The notes under the pieces were generated by a model, which made no database searches, had not been told where the DNA came from, and saw only the letters and a list, made by a program, of their open reading frames with translations. From NCBI RefSeq assembly GCF_000058485.1, contig NC_008278.1:3280962-3344961 (forward strand): 64,000 nt of DNA, written 5' to 3'. The stretch's first letter is position 1; the number at the start of each line of letters is the position of its first letter. Origin of the DNA: Frankia alni ACN14a. Lineage in GTDB: Bacteria; Actinomycetota; Actinomycetes; Frankiales; Frankiaceae. Both the position numbers and the translations under genes were made by a program. This document shows, one piece after another, positions 31,739-40,163 of the stretch.

Positions 31739-32745
31739 CAGGCGCCGGGACGGCGACGCAGCAGAAGGCCCGCACGCTCGGCATGGTGCAGGCCGTCAAC
31801 GAGGCCCTCGACGTCGCGCTGGGCGCCGACCCGGCGGTCTTCGCCCTCGGCGAGGACATCCAGGAGCCCGGCGGCGGCGGGTTCGGCGTCCACAAGGGCC
31901 TGGGTGTGAAGCACGGCGCGCACCGGGTGCGGATGACCCCCATCTCCGAGCAGGCCATCCTGGGCGCGGCGATCGGGGCGGCCATCTCGGGCCTGCGGCC
32001 GGTCGCCGAGATCATGCTGATGAACTTCGTGCACGTCTGCATGGACCAGCTCGTCAACCACGCCGCGAAGCTGCGTTACATGTCCGGCGGGCGGACGCCG
32101 GTGCCGCTGACCGTGCGGACCGCCACCGGTGCGGGCGGCGGCTTCGGCGCACAGCACTCGGACATGCTCGAGGCCCAGCTCGTGCACGCGGCCGGGCTCA
32201 AGGTGGTGGTGCCGAGCAACCCGGCGGACGCCAAGGGGCTGCTGCTGTCCTGCATCTTCGACGACGACCCGTGCGTGTTCGTCGAGGTGACCGGGCTGTA
32301 CTTCGCCGCCCGCGGCCCGGTGCCCGAGGGGGACTACCGGATTCCGCTGGGCCAGGCGCACATCGCCCGGGCGGGTGATGACATCACGGTGATCACCTAC
32401 GGGCGCCAGGTGGCCGACTGCCTGGCGGTCGCCGAGCAGCTCGCGGGCGAGGGGGTGGGCGTCGAGGTGATCGACCTGCGCACCCTGCAGCCACTCGACA
32501 CCACGACCCTGCTCACCTCCGTCGCCCGGACCCGCCGGGCCGTGGTCGTCCACGAGGCGGTGCGCCGCAACGGCTTCGGCGCCGAGCTCTCCGCGACGAT
32601 CCACGCCGAGCTGTTCGGCCAGCTCGCGGCCCCCGTCGCCCGGGTCACCGCGCCCGACACGCCGGTGCCCTACGCGCGCTCCCTGGAGGAGGCCTACATC
32701 CCGAGCCAGGCACGGATCGCGGCGGCCATCCGCTCCACGCTCTGA
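31735..32745 (+). CDS. 2-oxoacid dehydrogenase E1 component, beta subunit
   Basis: A 336-aa transketolase-like beta subunit: MVQAVNEALDVALGADPAVF, LGEDIQEPGGGGFGVHKGLG, RMTPISEQAILGAAIGAAIS and the C-terminal domain DDITVITYGRQVADCL. It contributes the glutamate that activates TPP (the conserved E in TPISEQ). The ATG overlaps the stop of the alpha gene, so the pair is made in equal amounts. Confidence 0.92.
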   Translation: MTGAGTATQQKARTLGMVQAVNEALDVALGADPAVFALGEDIQEPGGGGFGVHKGLGVKHGAHRVRMTPISEQAILGAAIGAAISGLRPVAEIMLMNFVHVCMDQLVNHAAKLRYMSGGRTPVPLTVRTATGAGGGFGAQHSDMLEAQLVHAAGLKVVVPSNPADAKGLLLSCIFDDDPCVFVEVTGLYFAARGPVPEGDYRIPLGQAHIARAGDDITVITYGRQVADCLAVAEQLAGEGVGVEVIDLRTLQPLDTTTLLTSVARTRRAVVVHEAVRRNGFGAELSATIHAELFGQLAAPVARVTAPDTPVPYARSLEEAYIPSQARIAAAIRSTL

Positions 32746-32804
32746 CCTGGCCGGCGATCCAGGCACCGAACCGATCAGCCGAACAGTCAGAGGAGACACG
32801 CCCG

Positions 32805-33035
32805 GTGGCGGAGGAACTGCGCATTCCCCAGCTCGGAGTGACGATGACCGAGGGCGTCATCGGCGAGTGGCTCGCCGATGACGGAGCCGCCGTCGAGGCG
32901 GGCCAGCCGCTCTACGTCCTGGCGACCGACAAGACCGAGACCGAGATCGAGGCGCCCGCCGCGGGCACGCTGGTGATCCTCGGCGTGCCGGAGGAGACCT
33001 ACCCGGTGGGCACCCTGGTCGGCCGGATCGAGTGA
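32805..33035 (+). CDS. Stand-alone lipoyl (biotinyl/lipoyl) domain protein
   Basis: A 76-aa protein that is only a lipoyl domain. The lysine to be lipoylated lies in the hairpin turn ATDKTETEIEAPAAG, with the typical N-terminal strand RIPQLGVTMTEGVIGEW. In usual 2-oxoacid dehydrogenases this domain is the front part of the E2 acyltransferase, but here the gene ends after the domain and no catalytic E2 or E3 gene follows. GAGGAGA is about 8 bases before the GTG at 32805. It probably accepts the acyl group from the E1 alpha-beta enzyme. Confidence 0.85.
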   Translation: MAEELRIPQLGVTMTEGVIGEWLADDGAAVEAGQPLYVLATDKTETEIEAPAAGTLVILGVPEETYPVGTLVGRIE

Positions 33036-33058
33036 CCGCGAGGCACCCCGCCGCGGTC

Positions 33059-33886
33059 CTACCAGGCGGGGTGCAGCTCGCGGGCCCGGCAGAGGTCCTG
33101 GGCCTCGATCGTCGTGCCGAGCAGGGAGTCGGCGTCGGGGCTGTCCAGCAGCCAGCGCACGGTCGCGCCGATCGCCGAGGGGGGAGCGGCCCCGACGAGC
33201 TCGCGACCGTAGTCGCGCACCGAGATCTCGTTGCGCTCGGTGGCGACGAAGCCGGGCTCGACGTTGAACACGCGCAGCCCGCGCCCGGCGTATTCGGTGT
33301 GCAGGATTCCGACCAGCGGGTTTCCCGACGCCTTGCCGACGGCGTAGGCCAGCCCCCAGCCGCCCTGCCCGGCCGGGGCGGGCGGGACGAGCCACGCGGC
33401 GCCGGAGGTGATGGTGACGACGGCCCCGCCGCCGCGGGCGAGCATCGCCGGCAGCAGCGCGCGGGTGAGGATGATCGGGGCGATGCAGTGCGCCTCGAAC
33501 ATCTTCTCGTAGGCGTCGAGCGGGGTGTCGAGGAAGACGTCCATGATTCCGGGGCCGATGTAGCGCCCGTTGTGGACGATGACGTCCACGCCGCCCCAGG
33601 TGTCGAGGATGCGGCGCGCGGCCGCCTCGACCGATTCCCGGTCGGTCAGGTCGCACGGTACGACCAGGGCCTCGCGCCCGCGGGCCTCGATCTCGGCGGC
33701 GGTCTCGGCCAGGCTGCCGGGTAAGGGGCGCTCGTCGGAGTGGTGCACCGTCAACGCGTTGTCGCGGATCTCGCCCGGCCGCACCGTGCGGGCCGAGACC
33801 GCCAGGTCGTAGCCGGCCTCGGCCAGGGACAGGGCGATCGCCTTGCCGATGCCGCGGCTCGCGCCGGTGACGAATGCTGTGGGCAT
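33059..33886 (-). CDS. Short-chain dehydrogenase/reductase
   Basis: A 275-aa SDR. The cofactor motif is TGASRGIGKAIALSLAEAG; the catalytic residues are Ser in ITSGAAW and the YxxxK of AYAVGKASG. A conserved Arg in AVSARTVRPG and an Asp in CDLTD fit NADP(H) or NAD binding. The ATG at 33886 has a near-perfect GGAGG 5 bases upstream; a longer frame reading exists but lacks such a site. It points towards the E1-lipoyl operon and ends 24 bases from it, so it is convergent with that operon rather than part of it. Confidence 0.87.
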   Translation of the reverse strand: MPTAFVTGASRGIGKAIALSLAEAGYDLAVSARTVRPGEIRDNALTVHHSDERPLPGSLAETAAEIEARGREALVVPCDLTDRESVEAAARRILDTWGGVDVIVHNGRYIGPGIMDVFLDTPLDAYEKMFEAHCIAPIILTRALLPAMLARGGGAVVTITSGAAWLVPPAPAGQGGWGLAYAVGKASGNPLVGILHTEYAGRGLRVFNVEPGFVATERNEISVRDYGRELVGAAPPSAIGATVRWLLDSPDADSLLGTTIEAQDLCRARELHPAW

Positions 33887-34077
33887 CAAACCTCCAGAGC
33901 CGGATTGGATCATCAACAACCTATCGTCTTGTAGTGATCGCCGTCACCTGTGGCGGGGAGCCAGGTCTGTTGCAAGCCCGCCGCAAGCGGACCGCCGCGC
34001 AGGCCAAGCGGCGGCCAAGTGGGCGTCGGCACGGTGGAGCACGTCCACAGATTCGTGCCTCACCTGGGGAGCCGCCC

Positions 34078-35547
34078 ATGTCCACGCTCGCGCCCGACCC
34101 CGCCGCCCCCGAGCGCACCGCCCTTGATCGCACCGTCCCCGATCGCACTGCCCTCGCCACCGCCCTCGATCGCGGGCTGGCCGACCTCGCCGGGCGTATC
34201 GGTGGTGAGATCCTGCTGCCCGGCAGCGACGCCTACGCCGCCACCGCCACGCCGTGGAACGTCACCGCCGCCTCGGCGCCGGTGGCCGTCGTCGCCGTCG
34301 CGGACGCCGCCGACGTGGCGGCCGCGATCCGCTTCGCCGACGTCCACGACCTCGACGTCGTCGTCCAGGCGACGGGGCACGGCGCGGTGGCGTACAGCCG
34401 GCCGAGCCTGCTCGTGCACACCGGGCGGCTCGACGAGGTGACCATCGACCCGGTGCGCCGCACGGCCCGCGTCGGCGCCGGGGTGCGCTGGCAGCGGGTG
34501 CTCGACGCCGCCGCGCAGCACGGTCTCGGCGCGCTGGCCGGCTCCGCGCCGCACGTCGGCGTCGTCGGCTACCTCACCGGGGGCGGGCTGTCCCCGGTGG
34601 CCCGGACCTTCGGCTACGGCAGCGACCTGGTGACCGCGTTCGACGTCGTCACCGGCGACGGCGAGCCGCGCCGGGTCACCGCCACGCAGAACCCGGCGCT
34701 GTTCTGGGCGCTGCGCGGCGGCAAGGGCGCGCTCGGCGTGGTCACCGCGGTGGAGTTCGCGCTGCTGGACGTCGCGGAGCTCTTTGGCGGCTGCCTGTAC
34801 TTCGACGGTACTCACGCGGACCGGGTCGTGTCGGCGTGGAAGACCTGGTCGGCGGGCCTGCCGGAGCAGGCGACCACGTCGCTGGCGGTGCTGCGGCTGC
34901 CGCCGTCGCCCGCGGTGCCGCCGCCGCTGGCGGGCCGGTGCACGGTCGCGGTCCGCTTCGCCTGGGTCGGCGACTCCGCGGACGGCGAGCGGATCGTCGA
35001 CCCGATCCGCGGGCTGGCACCGGTCATCCTCGGCGGCCTCGGGGTCCTGCCCTTCCACGCGCTTGGCATGATCCACGCCGACCCGGTCGACCCGATGCCG
35101 GTCCACGAACGCGCGGCGCTGCTGCGCGACCTGCCGGACACGGCGGTGCAGACCCTGCTGCGGCTGACCGGGCCCGACTCGGCGTGCCCGCAGGTCATCG
35201 TCGAGCTGCGGCTGCTCGGCGGGGCGCTGGGGCGCGAGCCCCGCGAGCCCAGCGCCGTCTGCCACCGGGACGCGGCGTATTCGCTGCTGACCATCGGCGT
35301 CGCCGCGCCGCCGATCGTCGAGGCCACCGTCGGGCACGCCGCCGGCCTGATGGCGGCGATGCGACCCTGGACGGACGGGCGCTCGGCGCCGAACTTCGAG
35401 GCGAGCGCGGACCCGGCGGTCGTCGCCGGCAAGTACGATCCCGCCGTGCTGACCCGGCTCGCCACCCTCACCGCCGGCTACGACCCGAACGCCCGCATCG
35501 CGGCGTCCCACCCGGTGCGTGCCGCGGCCGGCCTGCTGCACTCCTGA
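34078..35547 (+). CDS. FAD-binding (BBE/PCMH-type) oxidoreductase
   Basis: A 489-aa flavoprotein of the vanillyl-alcohol/berberine-bridge-enzyme superfamily. The PCMH FAD domain appears as PVAVVAVADAADVAAAIRFA, then VVQATGHGAVAY where the GH corresponds to the covalent His region, and VGVVGYLTGGGLSPVARTFG with the Gly-rich loop. The substrate domain and C-terminus follow, but the short BBE ending NPYxxY is not clear. The ATG at 34078 follows GGGGAGCC. Such enzymes oxidise sugars, alkaloids or polyketides. The AfsR-type gene 24 bases downstream is probably co-transcribed. Confidence 0.87.
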   Translation: MSTLAPDPAAPERTALDRTVPDRTALATALDRGLADLAGRIGGEILLPGSDAYAATATPWNVTAASAPVAVVAVADAADVAAAIRFADVHDLDVVVQATGHGAVAYSRPSLLVHTGRLDEVTIDPVRRTARVGAGVRWQRVLDAAAQHGLGALAGSAPHVGVVGYLTGGGLSPVARTFGYGSDLVTAFDVVTGDGEPRRVTATQNPALFWALRGGKGALGVVTAVEFALLDVAELFGGCLYFDGTHADRVVSAWKTWSAGLPEQATTSLAVLRLPPSPAVPPPLAGRCTVAVRFAWVGDSADGERIVDPIRGLAPVILGGLGVLPFHALGMIHADPVDPMPVHERAALLRDLPDTAVQTLLRLTGPDSACPQVIVELRLLGGALGREPREPSAVCHRDAAYSLLTIGVAAPPIVEATVGHAAGLMAAMRPWTDGRSAPNFEASADPAVVAGKYDPAVLTRLATLTAGYDPNARIAASHPVRAAAGLLHS

Positions 35548-35571
35548 GCGGGCGAGGCGGGAACGGCCATC

Positions 35572-38500
35572 ATGGGGAACGTGTCGTTCTACCGGCTGTT
35601 CGGGCCGATCGAGGTCGTCCGGGACGGGCGGCCGATCCTGCTCGGTGGCCCCAAGCAGCGGGCCGTGCTCGCCACGCTGCTGCTCGACGCCGGCCGGGTG
35701 GTCTCCGTCGACCGGATCGCCGACGCCGTCTGGGGGGCGCAGCATCCGCCGAGCAAGCTGTCGAGCCTGCACGCGCACATCTCCAACCTGCGTCGGCTGC
35801 TGCGCGACGACGAGCGGGCGACCTCGCCGATCCTGCGCCGCACCCCCGGCTACGTCGCGGATCTGCCCGCCGGCGACATCGACGTGCGACTGTTCGAGGC
35901 CGAGTGCGACCGGGCCCAGGCGGCCGCGGACGGCGAGGACTGGCCGAGGGCGGTCGAGGCGGCGGACCGGGCGGCGGCGCTGCGCCGGGGGCCGTTGCTC
36001 GCCGAGTTCGCCGACGAGCCGTGGGTGCTGGCCGCGGCGGGAGCGCTGGACGAGCGGTGGGTGCAGGGCGAGCAGAGCGCGGTCGTCGGCCTGCTCGGCG
36101 CGGGGCGGATCACCGCCGCGGTACTGCGCTCGCGTCGGCTGCTCGCCGATGCGCCGCTGGCGCAGCGGGCCTGCTGGCTGCACGTGATCGCGCTGTACCG
36201 GGCGGGACGCGCCGCCGAGGCGCTGGAGGTGCTGCGCGCGCAGGCCCGCCGCATGGACGTCGAGCTCGGGCTGGAGGTGGGCCCGGCGCTGCGGGACCTC
36301 CACGGCGCGATCCTGCGCCAGGATCCCGGCCTGGAGTCGTGGCCGGTGCCCCGCCACCAGGCGGCGACCGGCCCCCTCGACCGGGCCGGGTCCGCCGGCG
36401 GCAGCGGCGCCCCGACCGCCGACGGTGTCGCCGGTCGGGGGGCGCAGGCGGCGTCGGAGCCGGGCGATCTGGTGGGACGGGTGCGGGAGCTCGCCGCGTT
36501 GGAGTCGGTGCTGTCGCAGGCGCGCACGGGAGCCGGGCGCTGGGTGGTGCTCACCGGGCCGGCGGGCATCGGCAAGAGCCGTCTGGCCGAGGAGGCCGCG
36601 GCCCGCTGGCAACGGGCCGGCGGGGCCGTGTCGCGCACCGGCTGCCCGGACGACGACGCGGTTCCGCCGTGGTGGCCGGTGCGCCAGCTCCTGCGCGACC
36701 TCGGCGCCGACCCCGAGGACGCGCTCACCCCACCGAGCGGCGTCGACGCGGACGCGGCCCGCTTCGCCGTCTACGACCGGGTGCTCGGCGCGCTGGCCGA
36801 GGCGGTGCGGGTCCGACCCCTGCTGCTGGTCGCCGAGGACGTGCACTGGGCGGACCCCGCGTCGTTGCGGCTGCTCACCCACCTGGCGGGCGCGGGCACC
36901 GTGCCCGGCCTCGCGGTGATCGCGACCGCGCGTGACGTCGCCGGGCGGCCGGAACTGGACCGGCTGCTCGCCACGGCGGCCCGCCGGCACGGCTCCCGGC
37001 ACCTGGCCGTGCCGCCGCTGACCGAGGCCGAGGTGTCCGAGCTGGTCAGCCGGATCAGCGGGCAGGCGATCGACGCCGCCGAGGCCGCGCAGCTCGCCGA
37101 GCGGACCAGCGGCAATCCGTTCTTCGTCTGCGAGTACGCCCGGCTGCCCGCGGACGAGCGCGCCGGCGGGCAGGTCCCGGTGGCGGTGCGCTCGGTGCTC
37201 GGCCAGCGTCTCGCCGGTCTCGACCCAGCGGTGCTGCAGGTGCTGCGGGCCGCCGCGGTCATCGGCGACGCCCTGGACATCGAGCTGCTCGCCCGCGTCA
37301 CCAGGCTTGACCGCGACGAGCTCGCCGACCTGCTCGACGAGGCCGCGGACGAGCACGTGATCGTCCAGGCCGCCGGCACCGGACGGTACGTGTTCGCGCA
37401 CGCCCTGCTGCGTGAGGAGGTCGTCGCCGGGATCTCCCATCTGCGCCGCCAGCGGCTGCACCTGCGGATCGCCGAGGCGATCGGGTCGGCACCGGGCGGC
37501 GAGGCGCTGACCCGGCGGGCCGCGCACCTCGTCGCCGCGGCCCCCCTCGCCGACGCGGCCGACGTGTTCGACGCCTGCCGGGCGGCGGCGGTCGAGGCCG
37601 ACAACCGGTGGCACGCCGACCTGGCCGCCTACTGGTGGGCGCAGGCGTTGGACACCCTCGACCGCGGCCCGGTCGACCTCGACCCCGAGGTCGACCGGGA
37701 CGAGCTGGTCGTCGCCCGGGTCGGCTCGCTGGCCCGGGCGGGTCGGGGGCAGACACTGCTCGACGTCGTCGACGCGGGACTGCTCGACGCGCTGCGCCGC
37801 GGACGGCTGGACTCCGCCGGCCGGCTGGCCGCCGCGCTCCTGCGTACCAGCGGCTCCTGGCCGTGGGCGGTCTTCGGCGACGACCCGGCCCCGCTGCTGG
37901 CCCGCCTCGCCGGGCTGGAGACACTCGTCGCTGCCGATCCCGTCGCGCACGTGCGGGTGCTGTCCGCGCTCGCCGTCGGAAGTTGCTACGACCCGGACGG
38001 CTCGGTGCCCGACCTGCTCAGCCGCCGGGCGGTCGAGCTGGCCGAGCGGATCGGCGACGGCGAGGCGCTGGCCGACGCGCTGCTCGGCCGGGCCCTGGCC
38101 TTCTCCGGGATCGCGACGCGGGCCGCCGAGACCGTCGAGCTGATCGGCCGGCTCGCGACCGTGCCGCATGCCAGCGCCCCGGTCGACGAGGTGATCGGCC
38201 ACGGTCTGCTCTATCTCGCGAAGGCGGCGCTGGGCGACCCGGCGGCGGTCGAGCACGCTCGCCTGGGCGCGCTCGGCAGCGACCTGCTGCGGCTGCCGGC
38301 GAGCCGGGTGCAGTTCCGCTGGGCGCAGGGGTCGCTCGCCCTGTGGCGCGACGACGAGCTGAGTACCGCCGAGGGGATCTACCGGCACGCCGCCGAGCTG
38401 CACCGGGAGACCGAGCTCTACCAGAGCGGCGCCGACCACGCGGCGCGGCTGACCCTGCGCTGGGAGCAGGGCCGACTGCACGAGGACGACGCGCAGGCGC

Positions 38501-39048
38501 TGCCGGACAGCCCGTTCGCGCCGTTGGCGGCGGTGCTCACCGCCGTCGCCCGCGGCGAGCCGGTCGCCGACGAGCTGATCGCCGCGGAGCTCGCCCGGTC
38601 CGAGCCGGTGTCCTGGACGACGCACAGCCGGCTGACGATCCTCGCCCACGCCGTCGCCGACCGCGGTCTGCGCGAGCACGCCGCCACGCTCGCCGCCCGG
38701 CTGGCACCGGTGTCGCACTGCGTGGCCAACGTGGGCCACTGCGGCATGGCCGGACCGGTCGCGCTGGCCCTCGCCCGCCTCGCCGCCCTGACCGGCGACG
38801 TCGCGGGCGCCCGGGTGCACCTGGCGACGGCGACGGCGCTCGCCGCCCGTTCCCACGGCGTCGGCGCGTTGCTGCGGTGCCGGCTGGTCGCCGCCCAGCT
38901 CGCCCAGCTCGCCGATCCCGCCGATCCGGCGGACGCCGCCGATCCGGCCGACGCCGCCGAGCTGCGCGACATCGCCGAGCGGGCCACCCGGCGCGGGATG
39001 GTCGGCGTCGCCGGCGACGCCCGCGCCCTGCTCGCCGCGCGGAGCTGA
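35572..39048 (+). CDS. AfsR/SARP-type transcriptional regulator with BTAD and ATPase
   Basis: A 1158-aa regulator built like the one at 6137-9742: a winged helix (FGPIEVVRDGRPILLGGPKQ), then the BTAD domain to about residue 245, a short linker, and an ATPase with Walker A GPAGIGKS near residue 330 and Walker B LLLVAEDVHWADP near 420. The rest is Ala/Leu-rich helical repeats. It starts 24 bases after the FAD-oxidoreductase gene, which it may regulate. The two AfsR-type proteins differ in their sequence outside the motifs, so they are paralogues rather than a recent duplication. Confidence 0.9.
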   Translation: MGNVSFYRLFGPIEVVRDGRPILLGGPKQRAVLATLLLDAGRVVSVDRIADAVWGAQHPPSKLSSLHAHISNLRRLLRDDERATSPILRRTPGYVADLPAGDIDVRLFEAECDRAQAAADGEDWPRAVEAADRAAALRRGPLLAEFADEPWVLAAAGALDERWVQGEQSAVVGLLGAGRITAAVLRSRRLLADAPLAQRACWLHVIALYRAGRAAEALEVLRAQARRMDVELGLEVGPALRDLHGAILRQDPGLESWPVPRHQAATGPLDRAGSAGGSGAPTADGVAGRGAQAASEPGDLVGRVRELAALESVLSQARTGAGRWVVLTGPAGIGKSRLAEEAAARWQRAGGAVSRTGCPDDDAVPPWWPVRQLLRDLGADPEDALTPPSGVDADAARFAVYDRVLGALAEAVRVRPLLLVAEDVHWADPASLRLLTHLAGAGTVPGLAVIATARDVAGRPELDRLLATAARRHGSRHLAVPPLTEAEVSELVSRISGQAIDAAEAAQLAERTSGNPFFVCEYARLPADERAGGQVPVAVRSVLGQRLAGLDPAVLQVLRAAAVIGDALDIELLARVTRLDRDELADLLDEAADEHVIVQAAGTGRYVFAHALLREEVVAGISHLRRQRLHLRIAEAIGSAPGGEALTRRAAHLVAAAPLADAADVFDACRAAAVEADNRWHADLAAYWWAQALDTLDRGPVDLDPEVDRDELVVARVGSLARAGRGQTLLDVVDAGLLDALRRGRLDSAGRLAAALLRTSGSWPWAVFGDDPAPLLARLAGLETLVAADPVAHVRVLSALAVGSCYDPDGSVPDLLSRRAVELAERIGDGEALADALLGRALAFSGIATRAAETVELIGRLATVPHASAPVDEVIGHGLLYLAKAALGDPAAVEHARLGALGSDLLRLPASRVQFRWAQGSLALWRDDELSTAEGIYRHAAELHRETELYQSGADHAARLTLRWEQGRLHEDDAQALPDSPFAPLAAVLTAVARGEPVADELIAAELARSEPVSWTTHSRLTILAHAVADRGLREHAATLAARLAPVSHCVANVGHCGMAGPVALALARLAALTGDVAGARVHLATATALAARSHGVGALLRCRLVAAQLAQLADPADPADAADPADAAELRDIAERATRRGMVGVAGDARALLAARS

Positions 39049-39073
39049 CCGCTGATCTCGGGGGTGGTCGACC

Positions 39074-39102
39074 TTGACAGGACGATCCACTTCCGCCAGG
39101 AT
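39074..39102 (+). promoter_or_regulatory. Promoter of the SOS-box small gene
   Basis: A perfect -35 TTGACA (39074-39079) is followed after 17 bases by CAGGAT (39097-39102), which keeps the essential A and T of the -10 element. Transcription would start close to 39109-39110, i.e. at or next to the ATG at 39110, implying a leaderless message. Confidence 0.55.
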
Positions 39103-39117
39103 CGAATGTATGTTCGA
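39102..39117 (+). promoter_or_regulatory. SOS (LexA) box over a start codon
   Basis: The 16 bases read TCGAATGTATGTTCGA, matching the LexA consensus TCGAAC-N4-GTTCGA at all but one position. The box directly abuts the proposed -10 element and covers the ATG at 39110. LexA bound here would block both promoter escape and the leaderless start. Confidence 0.72.
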
Positions 39118-39505
39118 TCTCTTCGGAGTCCGGCCCCGCCCTCGCCTCGCCCCCGAGCGCCGCACCGCGTCCAGGAGCCACCTGACGCCCAGGGGTCACG
39201 CCGCGCCCAGGGGCCGCGTCACGCCGGACGGTCGGATTCCGCCGCAGATGGTCGATTCCGGCGATGGCCGCCCGCTGTCGGACCGGGCCTCCTCCGGCCT
39301 CCCGCCGAGCGTGGCCCGGGTGGCGGCGCGGATGAGACTGTCCGCCGAGCTCCTCGCCGCCATCCTCGAGGTGGAGGGCCGATCCCGGGCCACCCTCGAC
39401 GACATGGAGCGCGCGGACGCCCTCGCCGACGTTCTGCTCGCCCGCCGCCGGCAGCGGGTCAGCAGCCATCGCCCCGAGCTCGCCCGGACCGGGCGTGGCG
39501 GCTGA
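39110..39505 (+). CDS. Small unknown protein under an SOS box
   Basis: A 131-aa protein that I do not recognise. It starts MFDLFGVRPRPRLAP, continues with a Pro/Arg/Gly-rich basic middle containing short repeats, and ends in a helical region (residues about 70-115: SVARVAARMRLSAELLAAIL, then TLDDMERADALADVLLARRR). No transmembrane segment or known domain is visible. The ATG at 39110 lies inside an SOS box and at the expected transcription start of a TTGACA promoter, so the gene should be induced by DNA damage. Its length and charge would allow a DNA- or protein-binding regulator. Confidence 0.55.
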   Translation: MFDLFGVRPRPRLAPERRTASRSHLTPRGHAAPRGRVTPDGRIPPQMVDSGDGRPLSDRASSGLPPSVARVAARMRLSAELLAAILEVEGRSRATLDDMERADALADVLLARRRQRVSSHRPELARTGRGG

Positions 39506-39646
39506 CGGGTCAGCCGGAACTCGCAGGGCGGGGCTGGTCGCGGGTGGCCGGGTACATCACCAGGGCACCACCCCGCGTCGTCGAAGACCCCGCCGGTCGG
39601 GCCGTCCTCGGCAGGATCGCGACGGCATGGATCCGGACGGGCCGGG

Positions 39647-40108
39647 TCACCCCACGGGGTCGGCGGCAGCGGCGGGAGCGGGGTCGGCGCCGCCCTCGGC
39701 CAGCAGGCGGGCGAGGTTGGCGAGCCCCTCGACGGACTGCGCGCGCATCGCGTCGGCGAACGCGGGGCCCAGGTCGGGGAAGTCCACCGTCCGCCGGAAC
39801 CGGGTTCGTCCGTCGGCCAGTGCGGCCAGGGCGTAGCCGATCCGCACCTGACCGGCGTCGACGTCGGTGGTGAACGCCAGCCGCTGCGGACGCTCGCAGT
39901 CGACGATCGTCCAGGTCACGGTGTTGTCGACGCCGGCGACCGTCACCTGCTCCAGGATTCGGTCGCCGAGCCGGGCCGGACGGTCGACCGCGCCCTCGAC
40001 GCGCCGCGCGGCCGGGTGCCACCGGGGCCAGTGCCCGGCCGTGGCGGCGAAGTCGAACACGGCCTCGATCGGCCGGTCGGTGACGAGATCGTCGCTTACC
40101 TGCGGCAT
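39647..40108 (-). CDS. SRPBCC-family (polyketide cyclase-like) protein
   Basis: A 153-aa START-like protein: SDDLVTDRPIEAVFDFAATA, GHWPRWHPAARRVEGAVDRP and a C-terminal helix (FADAMRAQSVEGLANLARLL). It belongs to the polyketide_cyc2/SRPBCC group, whose members bind hydrophobic ligands or cyclise polyketides. It is the last gene of a minus-strand operon after an FAD monooxygenase and a carotenoid oxygenase. The ligand may be an oxidised isoprenoid, which is inference from context. Confidence 0.85.
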   Translation of the reverse strand: MPQVSDDLVTDRPIEAVFDFAATAGHWPRWHPAARRVEGAVDRPARLGDRILEQVTVAGVDNTVTWTIVDCERPQRLAFTTDVDAGQVRIGYALAALADGRTRFRRTVDFPDLGPAFADAMRAQSVEGLANLARLLAEGGADPAPAAAADPVG

Positions 40109-40163
40109 GTCAGCTCCCGGTGGCTGGTCAGGACTGGGGTGCGGAACAGGGCTGGGCGGCGGG

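Noticed and set aside
34060-39165. A 1701-residue open frame on the minus strand
   Set aside because: It is exactly antisense to the FAD-oxidoreductase and AfsR-type genes, whose motifs are clear. Long antisense frames are common in DNA with very GC-rich third positions; the translation is Arg/Gly/Val-rich with no domain.
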